This document shows positions 1-12,488 of a stretch of DNA of 64,000 nucleotides, piece after piece. The stretch spans positions 1,984,001 to 2,048,000 of the forward strand of contig JAJOHG010000002.1 in the NCBI GenBank assembly GCA_021029095.1. The letters run 5' to 3'. The notes beneath the pieces are model-generated. The model saw only the letters and a list, made by a program, of their open reading frames with translations. It searched no databases and was not told the DNA's origin. Each line of letters starts with the position of its first letter. Within the stretch, counting starts at the first letter, position 1. The position numbers and the translations under genes are program-made. This DNA comes from Phellopilus nigrolimitatus (Eukaryota; Basidiomycota; Agaricomycetes; Hymenochaetales; Hymenochaetaceae).

Positions 1-1348
1 ATTGTCCTGCGAATTTTATGCTACGGTGGAGTTTCCGAAAATTGGCCTGTTGATAGTCAAAAAGTTTAACTTTTTTGAATATTCTTTAGCTGGTCGCGTT
101 ATAACCCCTAGGAGATCGTAACTACTCAACCCTTTCTTCCAGAGTCGATTCAATTGTTCACGATTGCAAAATAAAGAACACTCCTGAACGCAAGGAACGT
201 CCGCTGAGCCACTACTGTGCTCGTGAAAAGATATGATGTAATCAGAGATCAGCAGAAATTGAACTCCGAAGTCACCTCTACAACTTACCCAAACTGATTG
301 GATTGATCTAAGCTTTATAATGGCACACATGCGAATTTTCTTCAGGGTAACTTGGAGGTCAAAGAGTCTCCATTCGCTGGCGATGTTATTGTCCATCTTT
401 GCCACATAGTCATTTCGGAAGGCAACTGAACGTGTGCGCTATGTTTCTTCGATTGAAGATTTTGCTCACAAGGCTAATTGGATCGTTGTATACGTATAGT
501 AAAGATAAGGAATCAACATCAAAGAGCTGGACTTTGTATATCGACGCCTTTCATAACTCGCTCTATTTGGAACCTTGCTGAAGAATGGTATTTTTACCTC
601 AGGCAATTAAATGAGTCAAGATTGGCAGAACTCCCTCGATTTGCTCGCTACCACCTTCTTGTCGGGTTCAACTTGCATGGTCTTCTGCTTTCTATCATTA
701 TGGCAAAAGGTTGCAGACTGAAGCAAGCGTTGCCGCCCATTTGGACTTCAGATTTGCATGATTGTTATTGACGTCATTGTGTAAGAGCCAAGCTTTTTCT
801 ATGTCATATGAGAGTGTCATCCTCCCGGTGTGCACTGTTCGCGCTGTCGCGGATGCAACTTACCCAGACAGCAACGAGAGGATGTTAAATCAGACTGAGC
901 CTGATCATCGATCGCGAAGAGGCTTGTCCGTCGATGTCGGACAGCATTGAATACATCAGCTATCTCTACTTTCCTGGGCCCATGATCTCACAATGGGCAG
1001 TACGATCATCGGCCCTACTGCTGTATTTTTATGCTCGAATGTAACTATCATGCACGACTGTCCTAATTACCGCACATTAGGATTCGCTCGATTATGCCGC
1101 GATGGTCGGGGACAAGCCAATAGCTTCGCACCATCTGACAGAGTACCTGCACTTGTTTCTGTTCAAAAGCCATTCATGGAGGTGCGACTATCGCTCTTCC
1201 ACGCAAGAAGATTCACCCTTCCGCACACATGACACATGGACGGTACCGGAGACAATGCTTTAAAGGAGATCCAGCGACGAGACTTTAAGACCATCTTGGC
1301 CGAATTTCACTTTACATTGCTTGCAACACGTCCCATACACACTGCAAT
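1..1348. other. No recognised gene
   Basis: This stretch is AT-rich with frequent stops in all frames. A minus-strand open frame at 16-405 (129 codons) is the longest, but I recognise no domain in it and see no convincing splice partners. The last 100 bases or so before 1349 should hold the promoter and leader of the FAD monooxygenase gene, but I see no clear TATA box there. Confidence 0.5.
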
Positions 1349-3116
1349 ATGGACGCGACGTTGAATGGTACGAACGGCGCGCATGCTTCTAGCATCGATG
1401 CTGCCGCGAAGGCGGCCATGGGCGCAAACCCAGGAGTCGGATACAATAAGGTCGCACCGCCGAACTCGACTGGTATCAAGGTTGTCATCGTCGGTGCGGG
1501 CTTCGCTGGCCTTGCGTGCGCAATCGAGTGCAAACGTAAGGGACACGAAGTTCTGCTGTTAGAGAAGTTTAAAGAGCTGAAGATTCTCGGTGAGTCGAAA
1601 CGTTCCCACGCCTGCTTAAAGTCGTTTGTTAATGCACCACTCAACTTTAGGCGATGTAAGCGGTATACTTTAAAGCTGCGAAGCCACGTTGACTCAAAAT
1701 TTATTTCCAGGTTATATCGTTTATGAATAATGCTGGCAAGATTTTCGAGCGTTGGGGCCTTCACGACGAGTGAGTCCAAGTAGGCGCCTCCATAACTATT
1801 GCTGAACTCTCTTTGTCTACCGTTACAGTATGTGGCCGTTATGCTCCCATGTTTTCGAGCTTAATCTGCATAACTCGAAAGGGGAGTTGCTCACCGTTCA
1901 GAAGGTACATAGCAAGATGTACGACTCGTATTCATATAATGGCCATCGCGGCCAACTGCACGAGTGTCTTTTCAAGTATGCAAAGGCCATTGGCGTGGAG
2001 ATTCGGCTCGGACAAGATGTCTCAGAGTACCGTGAAGACGAGGAAAAAGGCGAAGCAAGTGTCATTTCGAACGGCGAGTGCATAACAGCGGACGCGGTCA
2101 TCGGGGCGGATGGAGTAAGGAGCAAGGCAAGGACGCTCGTTTTGGTATGTCGCCTTCATGGTCTTCTTGACTGTGAATCCCCTCAAAATTTCTTCACAGG
2201 GATACGAAGATAAACCGAAATCTTCTGGATATGCGATATACAGGGCTTGGTTTAATACCTTCGAGCAGGGAGTCGACAAGGACCCACTGACGGAATATAT
2301 GTGCACGAAAGGCGATTCTCTATACGGCTGGATAGGTGAGCAAAGTCTATCGAACTCTGCACGATCAACCTCTCATGTACACAGGCCCGGATGTCCACTT
2401 TCTTGCAAGCTCGACCAAGGATGGCCGCGCAATGTCATGGGTCATTACTCACAAGTTCGTATACAGAGTATATTTGCTCCTACTCCATAAATAATTTCTG
2501 AACACTGAATACAGAGACGAAGCCGACATCGAAGAGTCTTGGTCATTTCCTGGAAAGATGGAAGACGTCCTCGCAGTTGTTGACGGCTGGGATCCTCGGT
2601 GTGCCGCTATTCTCTCCAAAGCACCTTCCTGTGTGGACTGGAAGCTCGTATACCGTGATCCTCTGCCGACATGGATCAGCAAGGGCGCGCACCTGGCGCT
2701 CATAGGCGATGCCGCGCATCCTTTCCTGCCGTAAGCCACCCCGACTTTCGCTCACGTTGGAAGGCTAACTACTTTCGTGTCCGCTTAGAACGAGCATGCA
2801 GGGCGCGTCGCAAGCCATCGAAGACGGCGTCACGCTCGCCGCTGCTCTCCAGATCGGCGGAAAGCAGGACGTCTCGCTCGCCGTGCGCGCCTGGGAGAAG
2901 CTCCGTTATCAGCGTGTGCGAAAAGCACAGGTGACCGGAGAGACAACGCGCGACATGTGGCACAAAGCTAAACCATCCGACAAGGGCGCAGCTGTCGAGC
3001 TTCCAATGCCGGAGTGGTTACTCAATTTTGATGCAGAGAAGGAAGTGTATGAGGTATATGAAACACTTGCGAACGAGATCAGGGAAAAGGGGTATGAGCT
3101 ACCGACTCTTCCTTAG
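1349..3116 (+). CDS. FAD-dependent monooxygenase (salicylate hydroxylase-like)
   Basis: Flavoprotein of the PHBH/salicylate hydroxylase group, which uses NAD(P)H and O2 to hydroxylate aromatic or related substrates; the substrate cannot be read from the sequence. I read eight exons: 1349-1589, 1651-1655, 1711-1769, 1829-2144, 2200-2335, 2385-2454, 2515-2730 and 2789-3116. They sum to 1371 nt, an exact multiple of three, giving 456 residues. The N-terminal dinucleotide-binding motif is VVIVGAGFAGLACAIE. A GADGVRSKAR motif (DG box) lies mid-protein, and LIGDAAHPFLP followed by QGASQAIEDG is the FAD ribityl-binding GD box. Exon 2 is only 5 nt long and is needed to keep the frame through GDVISFMNNAGK. 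The start is the first ATG of the open frame; about 45 residues precede the Rossmann strand. The gene stands alone and converges on RSE1. Confidence 0.9.
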
Positions 3117-3457
3117 ACACTGAATTATTCATAGTTCATGTCAACCCATGCCATTTCGCCTTCGACTGTTCATTTGTCTTGCGTTCTACGTGCCTTACCC
3201 TTTCGTCCTACTAAGGGTTTTGTATATGAAATATTATAGAAAAAAATCGACAACTCATTACTTAGATGTTGTACTCATCGAATTTCTTCAAGCGGATTAG
3301 TTTCTTTAGGGACAGGGCTCGGCCCATAGACTGGATCAAATAATTGAACCAAACACGAACATGTCATGGTGCAGGTCCAAATTGCTAACATACGAATCGA
3401 TACAGCATCGAAAGAATAAAATAAAATACAAAATACACCTTATAAGCCGACAAGACA

Positions 3458-6400
3458 TCAGAACCCACTGGCCGTTACCCTCAACTGCTCTAGCTTTTTC
3501 AGTACTTCGCCAACCGAGCGGTCGAGTTCGATCGCAATAGCCGACTGCTTCGACCCTGGCAGCCTCGCGAACTGCTCGCACAAATCGCCGTCCACGACAG
3601 CCTTGACCGGCACATAGTAACCCCGCCATGCGAGGTGGTCGCGCCCAACGAGACTTAATTTCTCTGAGCGCATATGCTGCTCGAGCGTCGAGATGAAGTC
3701 GACGTCCTCCTTCGACACGAAAGGAACAAGGATCCCCACTGTTCCGTGCAGACATGTGTACAAGAGAACTTCGCGGCCGCCGGCGACGAGCGACACCTTG
3801 TGGATGCTCGTCACAACGTCACCGACGTGGAAGTGCGCGAGCATCTTCGTCTTGTGCGGTGCGCCCATCAGAATGCCCTTCTCGTGGAGGATACCGGCAC
3901 CCGTCGGGTCCTCATCAACCTGGTCAGACACCTTCTGGTCCAGTCGGTTGACGAATATGTTCCCGAACTTGTCACCGGCAGCGACAGTTATGTAGTCGAC
4001 CATGACGCAGGAAGTGACCCAACGAGGTTGAGAGTCGTCAGCGAAAATGAGAAGCCTGTTTTCGGGAGCCTTATAAACTGCATAGACAACGGACTCTTGC
4101 ATATCACCAACGATGATACGCGAGCCTTGAGTATTGAGAGTGATGATCGCCGAGCCGAACGCCTACCAAGTAAAGGTCAGATCAGCTAGCTATTGAAAGA
4201 CGCAGACACAAGGACAGACCTTAGTTTCCACTTTACGAAGAAGTTTCTTCTTGCCCATCTCATAAAGGCGCAAGGATTTGCCGACACCAGCACATAACCG
4301 ACCTTGGAAGGCCATCAATGCTGTGGGTACATCATCGGCCTCAGTCTAGACAATGCAAGTTGTAAGAATGCATTCAATGTGCGACAAACATCCATGTTCA
4401 AACCTTATGCAACAGCTCCAGATCAGCACCATCTTTCGTGAAAGCATACGTGCGGATGAATCCACTTGTACATGACCTCGGCGCCAAAAAGGTCGACGAA
4501 GCGGTCCCTATGCACAAGAAAAGCTCGTTATTCCTTGCCGCGAAGGGAACAACAGCAATCGAGAAGGCCGCCTCGTTATTATCGAGGTGGATCAATCGAA
4601 CAGTTTTGCTATCGAGCGGGTCGATAATCCGGATGCATGAGCCCCATGTGCCTGCGGGCGCCTTAGGACGCCCAAATGTCTCCGGTGCGAGTTCAACAAC
4701 CGCCTGATCAACTTTGACTCCCTTGCTGCGCTGTATCGGGGATGTTAGCGAAGTGAAATCGCTCCTTGTCTTATTACACTTACCAGTTCGTCTACCTTCT
4801 CCTTAGCCGCGCCATCTCCCATAACACGATGATCAGCTTCTATCATATAGAAATACTGGTTCATCGGGTGGGGAATGAATTTGCGAGGAGTATACGTTAA
4901 GGGCATTGAGTCCTGCTTTAATTTCGTGCCCAGCTTTGGGATTTGGAAAATACTATGAGTAGAAAGAGGGGCGTCAGCGTATGTAATATAGACTAGGTGA
5001 ACGAAGGAAGAGCTCAGTAGGAACAATTGGTACAATATATGAAGGTTGTCGACATATGTCTTTGGCATCACGATCCCATGTTCTCATCACAGCGGACGTA
5101 GTTAATAATCGATACACTGAAAACTTACCGAAGAACACTTCCGGCGATACCGATCAAGCCCTCAGGACATAATTCAGCGGAGAAACCCCAAGCATGATCA
5201 AGCGTTTCAAAGATGAGGGGAGTGAAATGCAGGAGGCCTTGATGTGTATAATTAAGCCATGAGCGTGACGACAGAGCTAAGATGGACGGGTTCCGTTGCA
5301 CTTGTACGCGCATCAATTTAACCGGACGCGTCCCCAAGAATCTATAGGATACGAGTTTAGGTACACGGAAGACAACATCAGAACTACTTCATAATGCTTA
5401 CCTTGTCCGAGTATCCGTGAGCTGCCCGTTCACCGGATCGAGCACCGTCCTCAGAAGCACACCATTCTGCAGACCGATATTCACGAACATTGTCGGCTGG
5501 ATCTTGTCGATACTCGAGTCCAGCATATCCGCAATAGAAATTGCCGACGGCGGTGCTGTGAGGGCTTGCAAACTGATCGTCTCGAGCGTACTCTCCGGGT
5601 CGAGCGACACGATACGCACGGTCTGATCCTCGCACCCCACAGCTAAATACTGCGTCCGCTGCCTCCCCGGCGGCACCTCTCCTACGCTCAGAGCAAGTAC
5701 TGTACTTCCCATCGCCTTGCGGTCTTGGTACTCATTCAACTGTCCCTCGAGGTCGAGTTCAAAGTAAACCAGCTCTGCAGAGCTGAGGGCGACGACGACC
5801 TGTCGCTTGTTCGTTGTTGCAGCAACAATCGTACGACCTTGCGGGACGCGCCATTCATTCACACGCCTATCGGCGAGAACATGACGGATACCGAGTGGGT
5901 GTACCTGCAAAAGCGCGTCGGAACCAATCTGCTGGACTGCGAGCGTCGGGGCAGAGGAGAGGAAACCAGTGTCTTGTACTTCTTCGATGGTCTCCCCAAT
6001 CGAAAGGACCAGCGTGCCATTGACGAAAGACAGAATGATGTACGAATCGTACGGATCATCTTCTTTGATGCGTGTAGTCCATACTGCATTAGGGATACCA
6101 GGTAGGTCGGAGCTGACGACTTCTTCGACCTCTAATCCGTGTCGTAAAGTTCGAAATGTACTTCGTGCACCTCGTCCACAGGCAGCAAAGATCTGAGGCG
6201 TATCGCTGTTCGGTAACACATTCAGGACCTTCGAGTCAATGATAGGGTCAAGCGACTCGAGTTCATCAGCGAGGACGAGGTTCTCAAGTGGGCGCGGCTT
6301 GAAATAAGCAGAAGGTAGCGGAGAAGTCGGATCAGCCATGCCCCGGTTAGAATAATGAGTTGAAGAGAACTCTGGTTCATTATCATCGTCGCCAAGTTTC

Positions 6401-7737
6401 TGGAACTGATAGAGGTAGCTTAAAGTGGCGTGAATACGGTTCGAAAAGTCGGAGGTAAATGGGGCTTACTGGTTGCCAAACTCGGAAGCGACGAAGAGGA
6501 AACCGGATTTCAAGATGCACAGGCTCGAAGCCACGGGGACAGTGTCGAAGTATTTGATCTTCAGAGCCTTGACCTCTTCCTCTTCATGATCGATGGTAAT
6601 CTTGTAAAGGTCCCCTTCTTCGCTTTGAAGGAGGAAGAAAAATGCGCCCTAAATCAACCATCAGAATAAAATGTGATGTGTAATACATAGGAGCAGAAGA
6701 AAGAACCTTCATCTTATGCATAACAGCAGAAACAATAATCAACCCTCGCTCCTTGTCTTCCAACGGATGACGCCGTCTTGGAATTGGGACACGATGTTGA
6801 GGCGCATCCATGTGCCGGTAGATGATGTGATCTTCACAGCAAACCAGGACACCAGAGGGACCGTCAAAGCGATCAGATGTTGCAAGCTGTCCACCGGGCA
6901 CTTGCACAAGAAGATTAGCACGAGGATCCGTCGGCTCACTCCATTTGCGAACGACATGGTTGAGACCCAGATCCAGCTCATAGAACGTCAATAACTACAG
7001 AGGTTATAATGAGTATTATAGAAATAAAAGTAAAGTCAGACTAAGGGATTTCAACATACTTTCTCTGCTTTATTGAACGCTTCGCCGGTAGGATCTTGGT
7101 CGGATTCCGTGTAATCGACTTCGAGGGCCGCGTACAGAGGATTTTCAAAGCCAACGTCCACTCCAACAATATGATGGATGATAGCCGCATTTTTGTGTGC
7201 CTCCAGAGGTGACGAGATTGTCAAGTTGGCTGCAGCATCACGATTGAGAATGTAGACCAGTTTTGCCTTTTCCATTGCCGAGATCATGACGCTACGTCCT
7301 TTCGGATCCGTCGCCAAGTACTGGCCTGGGACGATTCGCCGCGCGCCCGACTTTCCATACGTCTCCTGGTGCAGCTTCACAAAGCTGCTCGTTTTGGGAT
7401 CGTATTCGAGAATGACGATTCGACCTGAATCTGAGCCTACTATGGCATAATCTGAGAAAAGGCAGAGTAAATTACGATGACAGATGGCCAAAATACGCAC
7501 ACAGGGCTCACCCTTCGTCCCACCCGTCAATCTGAAGGCAGCCAAAGAACGAATGGATCCAAATACGTCGTTGGCAAGCACTGTTGAAATCTTACCCGTC
7601 TGGACATCTGGCCGGAGCAGCTCGAGACGCGTGCCCCGAGAGACTATGATTTCCTGTTGGCGCGCACCGGAAAAATTGCCAACGATGGCATGGCTCACAA
7701 CCGTCGGGGATTGCAGCGTGAGGTTGTAAAGGTGCAT
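3458..7737 (-). CDS. RSE1: Splicing factor SF3b subunit 3 (Rse1/SF3B130)
   Basis: Core subunit of the U2 snRNP SF3b complex, which helps recognise the intron branch site; acts in the nucleus. The spliced product matches SF3B3 from end to end. It starts [18 protein letters not shown], continues with the repeat-rich beta-propeller region (for example [18 protein letters not shown], and [24 protein letters not shown] in outline), and ends in the CPSF-A C-terminal domain ([40 protein letters not shown]). Several short introns interrupt it, one of them after TGGTKG in the first large exon. The expected length is about 1,200 residues, normal for the family. The ATG at 7737 aligns with the human start. 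The 3' end converges on the monooxygenase gene with about 340 bp between stop codons. Confidence 0.95.
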
Positions 7738-8666
7738 GACCGGCCGAGGTGGTTGGTGACCGATGCAGGTAAAGACAGACTTGCGAGGAACGACGACAAA
7801 AAAACTGGGTTCGACGCGTTCGTTCCCACGGGCTTCTTTTACAGGAATTCGCGACGATGGTGAACGTCCTGTATTCTAGTATCGAAAAATAGAACCTTTT
7901 CATTATGCTCGCATATCTTCAAAGCTTTTGCGTTTCTGCGGACGATTTTACTCTCACAACTGTACCTTAGTACTAAACTTCGATACGCCGTCTTGTATAG
8001 GAGCGGCGTACTTATGCACTCGCGACAATGCATCGTACACGACGTCTTTCATGACCGTGTGTGTACTTACTTTCCCAACACATTTCATGCAACTAGAACG
8101 ACCAAAGTGCATACAAACGGCAATTGAATTGTACGGATACATCTGTGGATCAGACCAAGTCGAGTCGAAGCACAAAGGGAGCACGATGTGTAAGTACATT
8201 GAGAGTAACGGTAAACGAGAGACGAAGAAACGAGAACGCGGACGGTAAACGAGGCATCGTAAGGTTACAGTTACATTTTTTGATTTCGGGCGCAGATGGC
8301 GACGCGGGTCGAGAGTCGAGACAGGACACGGGCAAGACGGGCAGGGCGTCGACATGATGAACAAGAGCGTCCGTTTAAGATCGGAATAAGAAGAGTCGGG
8401 AACGGAAAGCTGCGATGCGACCCATGGAGGGTCGTCGAAGGCCTGGGGTTTCTTTAACAAGGGACAGTAACTGGGAAATAGAGCGGGCACCGATGAATGG
8501 AAGCGAGACAGAGAAGAAAGAGACATGGCAGTCGGTGCCGTGAACAAGACGAGCGCGTATCACAACGAGTAGGGGAGCTGAAAGGAAGACAAATAGTACT
8601 GTCAGCAACATATCGGATTCACTCGCAATCGCTGTGCTGACCTTAATAGCCAGCGCCATCGCTCGC
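7738..8666. other. Intergenic region between RSE1 and the RRM gene
   Basis: This 929-bp gap holds the RSE1 promoter and leader (near 7738) and the 3' untranslated region of the glycine-rich RNA-binding gene (towards 8666). Open frames here (for example minus 7954-8547) are low-complexity and match nothing I know. I see no RNA gene. Confidence 0.5.
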
Positions 8667-9553
8667 TTAGTAACCTCCACCGTATCCACCTCCACCACCT
8701 TCTGCAGTCAAAAACATATTTTAGTCAAGACATATTGCAGACACCAAAGTAAAAAGAAACTAACCGTAGCCTCCACCTCCTCCGCCACGGTAGCCTCCTC
8801 CGCCTGTGCCAGATAAAAGTTTATTCGGTAGACCATCACATCAAAAGACTCAGGTGCTTACCACCGTAACCGCCTCCACCTCGGCCTCCACCTCCTCCAC
8901 CACGGTAGCCTCCGCCTCCTGTGAAGTTGATGTCGGCGATATTTCCTCAAAAGCATAAGAAAGATTGCATTCTTACCACCGCCTCCGTTCGAGGGACGGG
9001 CATTAGCCATGTTGACCTTGATGCGCCTGCCCTCGAACTCCTGGTCGTTGAGGTTGTTGATTGCCTCGTTCGCCTCATCCTCACTGCTGAGGGTCACAAA
9101 CCCGAAGCCGCGGGAACGGTCGGTCTCGCGGTCGCGCATGACAATGGCCTGTAAATCGCACAACAAACGACAGTATAGATCAAGCACATGGTGTGTCATC
9201 AATCAAAGTTTTTTTTTTTTTTTTTTTTTTTCAAGCAGAAACTTGATCTCAGCGAATTATGAAATCGGCAAGACTGAAGAACGCGCACGTCAACAACTTG
9301 ACCGAACTCCGAGAAAGCCTAGATGTGCAGGAGCGTAGTAGTGCACGCAGAAAAAAAGGCAAAAGAATATCATGGTTCGCAACGGAGACATTGGAGACGG
9401 GAACACGGCACAGCACTGACTTTACTGAGACTGTCATCGGTTGTATTCCAGGACAAATTTCTATACATGCGTCGCATCAGTCGAGGGATCCCGCGTGGGG
9501 AGCGCCCTGATAGGACGATGAAGCACCGACCCAACGTAAACTTTTGCGGCCAT
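8667..9553 (-). CDS. Glycine-rich RNA-binding protein (single RRM)
   Basis: Small nuclear/cytoplasmic RNA-binding protein with one RRM and a Gly/Tyr/Arg-rich tail, of the GRP/CIRBP type often linked to stress and RNA chaperoning. I assembled seven exons by eye: 9531-9553, 9421-9460, 9289-9318, 8977-9148, 8862-8918, 8765-8803 and 8667-8701. The sum is 396 nt, 131 residues, in frame throughout. RNP2 is KVYVGNLSW, RNP1 is RGFGFVTL, and the RRM ends near [12 protein letters not shown]. The tail is made of [13 protein letters not shown] repeats split over three short exons. The first exon has only 23 nt, and its donor GTCGGT is weak. Exons 5 and 6 start and end in phase 1 and are multiples of three, so skipping them would keep the frame. 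The start follows from the conserved [10 protein letters not shown] beginning. Confidence 0.9.
9209..9231. repeat. Poly(T) run in an intron of the RRM gene
   Basis: A run of 23 T on the plus strand (poly-A in the transcript) lies inside the 140-nt intron 3 of the glycine-rich RRM gene. It is the longest mononucleotide run I noticed in the window and is likely to be length-variable. Confidence 0.85.
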
Positions 9554-10742
9554 TTTGAGCTATGCTACGACGATGTGGTCGAAGGAAAGATAACGAAGGC
9601 GAGGAAACTGACGGGACGAGGACGGGGACGATGTGATGGTCGTGGTTGTGGGAAGAGAGGAGGGATAAAGAGGAGGAAGCGAGCGTGGGCGTTTTTAACG
9701 GTCCCGCCAGTTTCGGAGTCCGCTGTCGATGAACCTCTATTGAGATCAAAAACGTAATCATAGGATACTACTTCGAGGGTCTGCAATAAACTTCGCTAAA
9801 TTTTCATTCCCAACCTATCCATGTTATAGAGATCTTGCTGAGTCGTTCGTTGGAATCAGAGGGGTTGTCCTTGAGATTATAAGCAGTGCCCGCGAAGGAG
9901 GTATCGGAATACATGGCTTGTCGAGCTAGATAACTCTTTTTATAATGGTTTCTTCGCGGTGATGGAAATCAAGAACCGCTTAGGAAGTCTTATAATGAAA
10001 TCGATGGGCAATAAAGACTCTACGACGCCCGCGGTTGCATCTGCTTTGAGCCACATCTTTTACAGAGACTTAACGGAGCATCTCTTACGTTGTCGCTATT
10101 CGGGAATTAGTGCAGCCGAACCGCTGTAGCACGGATGAACCCCCTTATTTGCGGACACTTTACCCGAAGAAGTGTAGTTCCTTTGAGGCATTTTTGGTCA
10201 AGGACATCCTTTCTAAAGTGAGGATGAGGATCGCCTGAGCCCCTGTCAAGTGGATCGGCTGTACGAGTTCCCAAGTAGCATGCTCCTTCATTTTTCTAAA
10301 CCAATCTCGAGAAGATGGAAAGATAGGATGTGAGCGCATGACAAAACAAAGAGCCACGGGAGCCTTTGCCTCCGCCAAAGCTTCACTGGAACGCTTACTT
10401 TTCGAGCGAGCATAAAAATATGTACTTTACCAGGTAAACGAGACTGACTTGGACTTATATCCAACGTTAGCAGTAGAGTCATGGGGACATTACCTATCGG
10501 TGGCACTTAATGTCGCTCGATTTTTATTTGCAGCTTTGGCCGAATTAATCATAAGGTTCGTTGAGTTCACCCATCCCATGATCATTTTTTTATTTCTTTT
10601 TCAAGTACGAAAATAGATTTCTAGCGCAATGGAAATGCACGCCTAGAAACGTGAATCATAATACAATGTTGACACATAAGTAGAACAAGCAGCATTAATA
10701 AGACAGACGGAGAGTAAGCACGAATAAAAAAAAGACATCACA
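9554..10742. other. Intergenic region with no recognised gene
   Basis: About 1.2 kb between the start of the RRM gene and the end of ssr4. It should hold the RRM gene promoter on its left side. The short open frames present (for example minus 10160-10378) have no recognisable domain. No tRNA-like or repeat structure was seen. Confidence 0.5.
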
Positions 10743-12326
10743 TCATGACACCACCTCCACCGGCGTACGATCTATGCTTTCCATTGAGACGTCGCCTAGC
10801 CCCGATTCTCCCCCATTTGTAATGTCGCTGGCCGCTGCGTTTGCTTGGCGGCGCATTGCCTCGCGCTCCGCAGCTTTTGTCTTGAGCTCTTCAATCTCCT
10901 TCTCTAACTTCATCTGGACATTGACGAGGACAGCAATTGATCAGAATCGTATGGCGAAAGCAGGATAAAAAAGCGGATGAGCCTACCACTTTTTCTTTGA
11001 TCTCTGACTCTTCGAAGCACGCATATGGATTCTGCGGTTCTTTCGGCTTTTTGTCGCCTTCAAAAGAAGTGAGAAGTAAATATGGTACTGTAATAGAAAG
11101 TATGGTAAACAAGCGACGCACCAAAGGCCGCATGCATGAATACTTCATTCATATAGTCATGATTTCGCTTATAACGGGCCAATGCAAGAGAGCGTGTTGA
11201 TATATGATCGTATTCATCTGCGAGCGGATCGTTTCAGAATACGGTTGATTGACATGTGCACTGCTCGACGCACCTCCGGAGTCATCATCATGAACCTGGG
11301 GGTGCTGCTGCATGGTTGTTGAAAGAAGGTCAGACAACGCCACGAGACCTTTGCAAAGCAAACCAAAAGGTCATAAGAGCAAAGGACGTACACTGTGTCC
11401 GGGCATTCCCGTCGTCCGCTCCCGCGCCTGCCTTCGTTCTAATGCTTCCATCTCACGGTTTTGGTGAGCAAGCATTGAAGCTTGGTGTTGCATGCCGCCG
11501 CCCATCCCTCCCATTCCTGGCATGCCACTGGCAACGTGTGGAATCTGAGTAGGATGGGCACCGTGCTGCTGCTGAGGAAGGAACACCTTCTGGCCCATCT
11601 TCTCACCGACGACGTACATGGCTGGCTCATTCACTGGACGAAGCGGGTATGAGCGCACGGGCTGACTTCGAATGGCAGGGATGATTGCTTGGTGGTCGTG
11701 GCGCGTGTTTGCGAGCGTCAGTTTCCAAAATAAGATAAAATAAGCAAGAAGCTTAAACAGCAGACTGACGCATTTGCTGGTAAGCCGAGTAGTGCACGAG
11801 TATCAGCTGCGGGTTGCCGCCTTTTATGAGGCGGAAGCGCCGACGCAGACGGTACGCAGTTGTATCTGAAGAGTCTGGAATGAAACCGAACTTGATCTCG
11901 CATATCTCGAGTTCCTTCACGTAAGGGTAGTTAGACGTCAGCACAGAAACCTCATAAAAGAAAAGATGAATGCACTGACACGACCTGAGCCAGCTGGGAT
12001 GGAGTACCGGTTCTCCTGGTCCTGGTAGCGAATACCATCATTCGGAAAGCCGCGTTGTTGGGGCAGTAAGAAGACCATGTACAAGCTCCCATCCTGTGGT
12101 CTGTCGATGTAGCTCCATTGGAATGGAACATTCACGGCTAGCTGGTAGGCCTTGACCAGCATTTGTACTGCGGACTCGTAAGTAACTTGCGGGTGCACCC
12201 CGAGCGGTTCTGGGTACCGAAGGCATAGCTCCGACTTCCAGGAGAATGACAGGGTTGATGAGCATTGCATATCTGGAAAAGAATGAGCTCACCTACGAGA
12301 GATGATGCCAAATTATTGGCCTGCAT
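10743..12326 (-). CDS. ssr4: SWI/SNF and RSC complex subunit Ssr4
   Basis: Fungal subunit shared by the SWI/SNF and RSC chromatin remodelling complexes (known from fission yeast), acting in the nucleus. The N-terminal Ssr4 domain is clear: LRYPEPLGVHPQVTYESA, then VPFQWSYIDRPQDGSLYMVF and later GGNPQLILVHYSAYQQ. A middle Met/Gly/Gln-rich linker follows. Near the C-terminus are LARYKRNHDYMNEVFMHAAF and a charged coiled coil (MKLEKEIEELKTKAAERE) that ends shortly before the stop at 10743-10745. Exon 1 is short (12293-12326, MQANNLASSLV) and is joined in phase 1 to the next exon across a 20-30 nt intron that is near the lower size limit. The gene is divergent from MED12 with 162 bp between start codons, so the two probably share a promoter region. 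Confidence 0.85.
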
Positions 12327-12488
12327 TGTGAACGCCGTTAAAGACACAATGAATGTCGCACAAACGTCGCGTGCAACCCCCAAGCGGGCGCCTCCCACGT
12401 GATCTGAAGTACTCAGGACGGCCACATCGCCCTGGCCTCTTCTCATCCTCGAATGTGACGCAGTGGACACACGAAACTTGTTTTTGTC
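12327..12488. promoter_or_regulatory. Divergent promoter shared by ssr4 and MED12
   Basis: Only 162 bp separate the start codons of ssr4 (minus) and MED12 (plus), so both core promoters and both leaders must lie here or overlap the genes. I see no TATA box. The pairing of a remodeller subunit with a Mediator kinase-module subunit suggests co-expression, but that is inference. Confidence 0.6.

Noticed and set aside
7954..8547. 197-codon minus-strand open frame between RSE1 and the RRM gene
   Set aside because: Ser/Leu/Pro-rich low complexity, no domain and no upstream exon. It most likely lies in the 3' region of the RRM gene.
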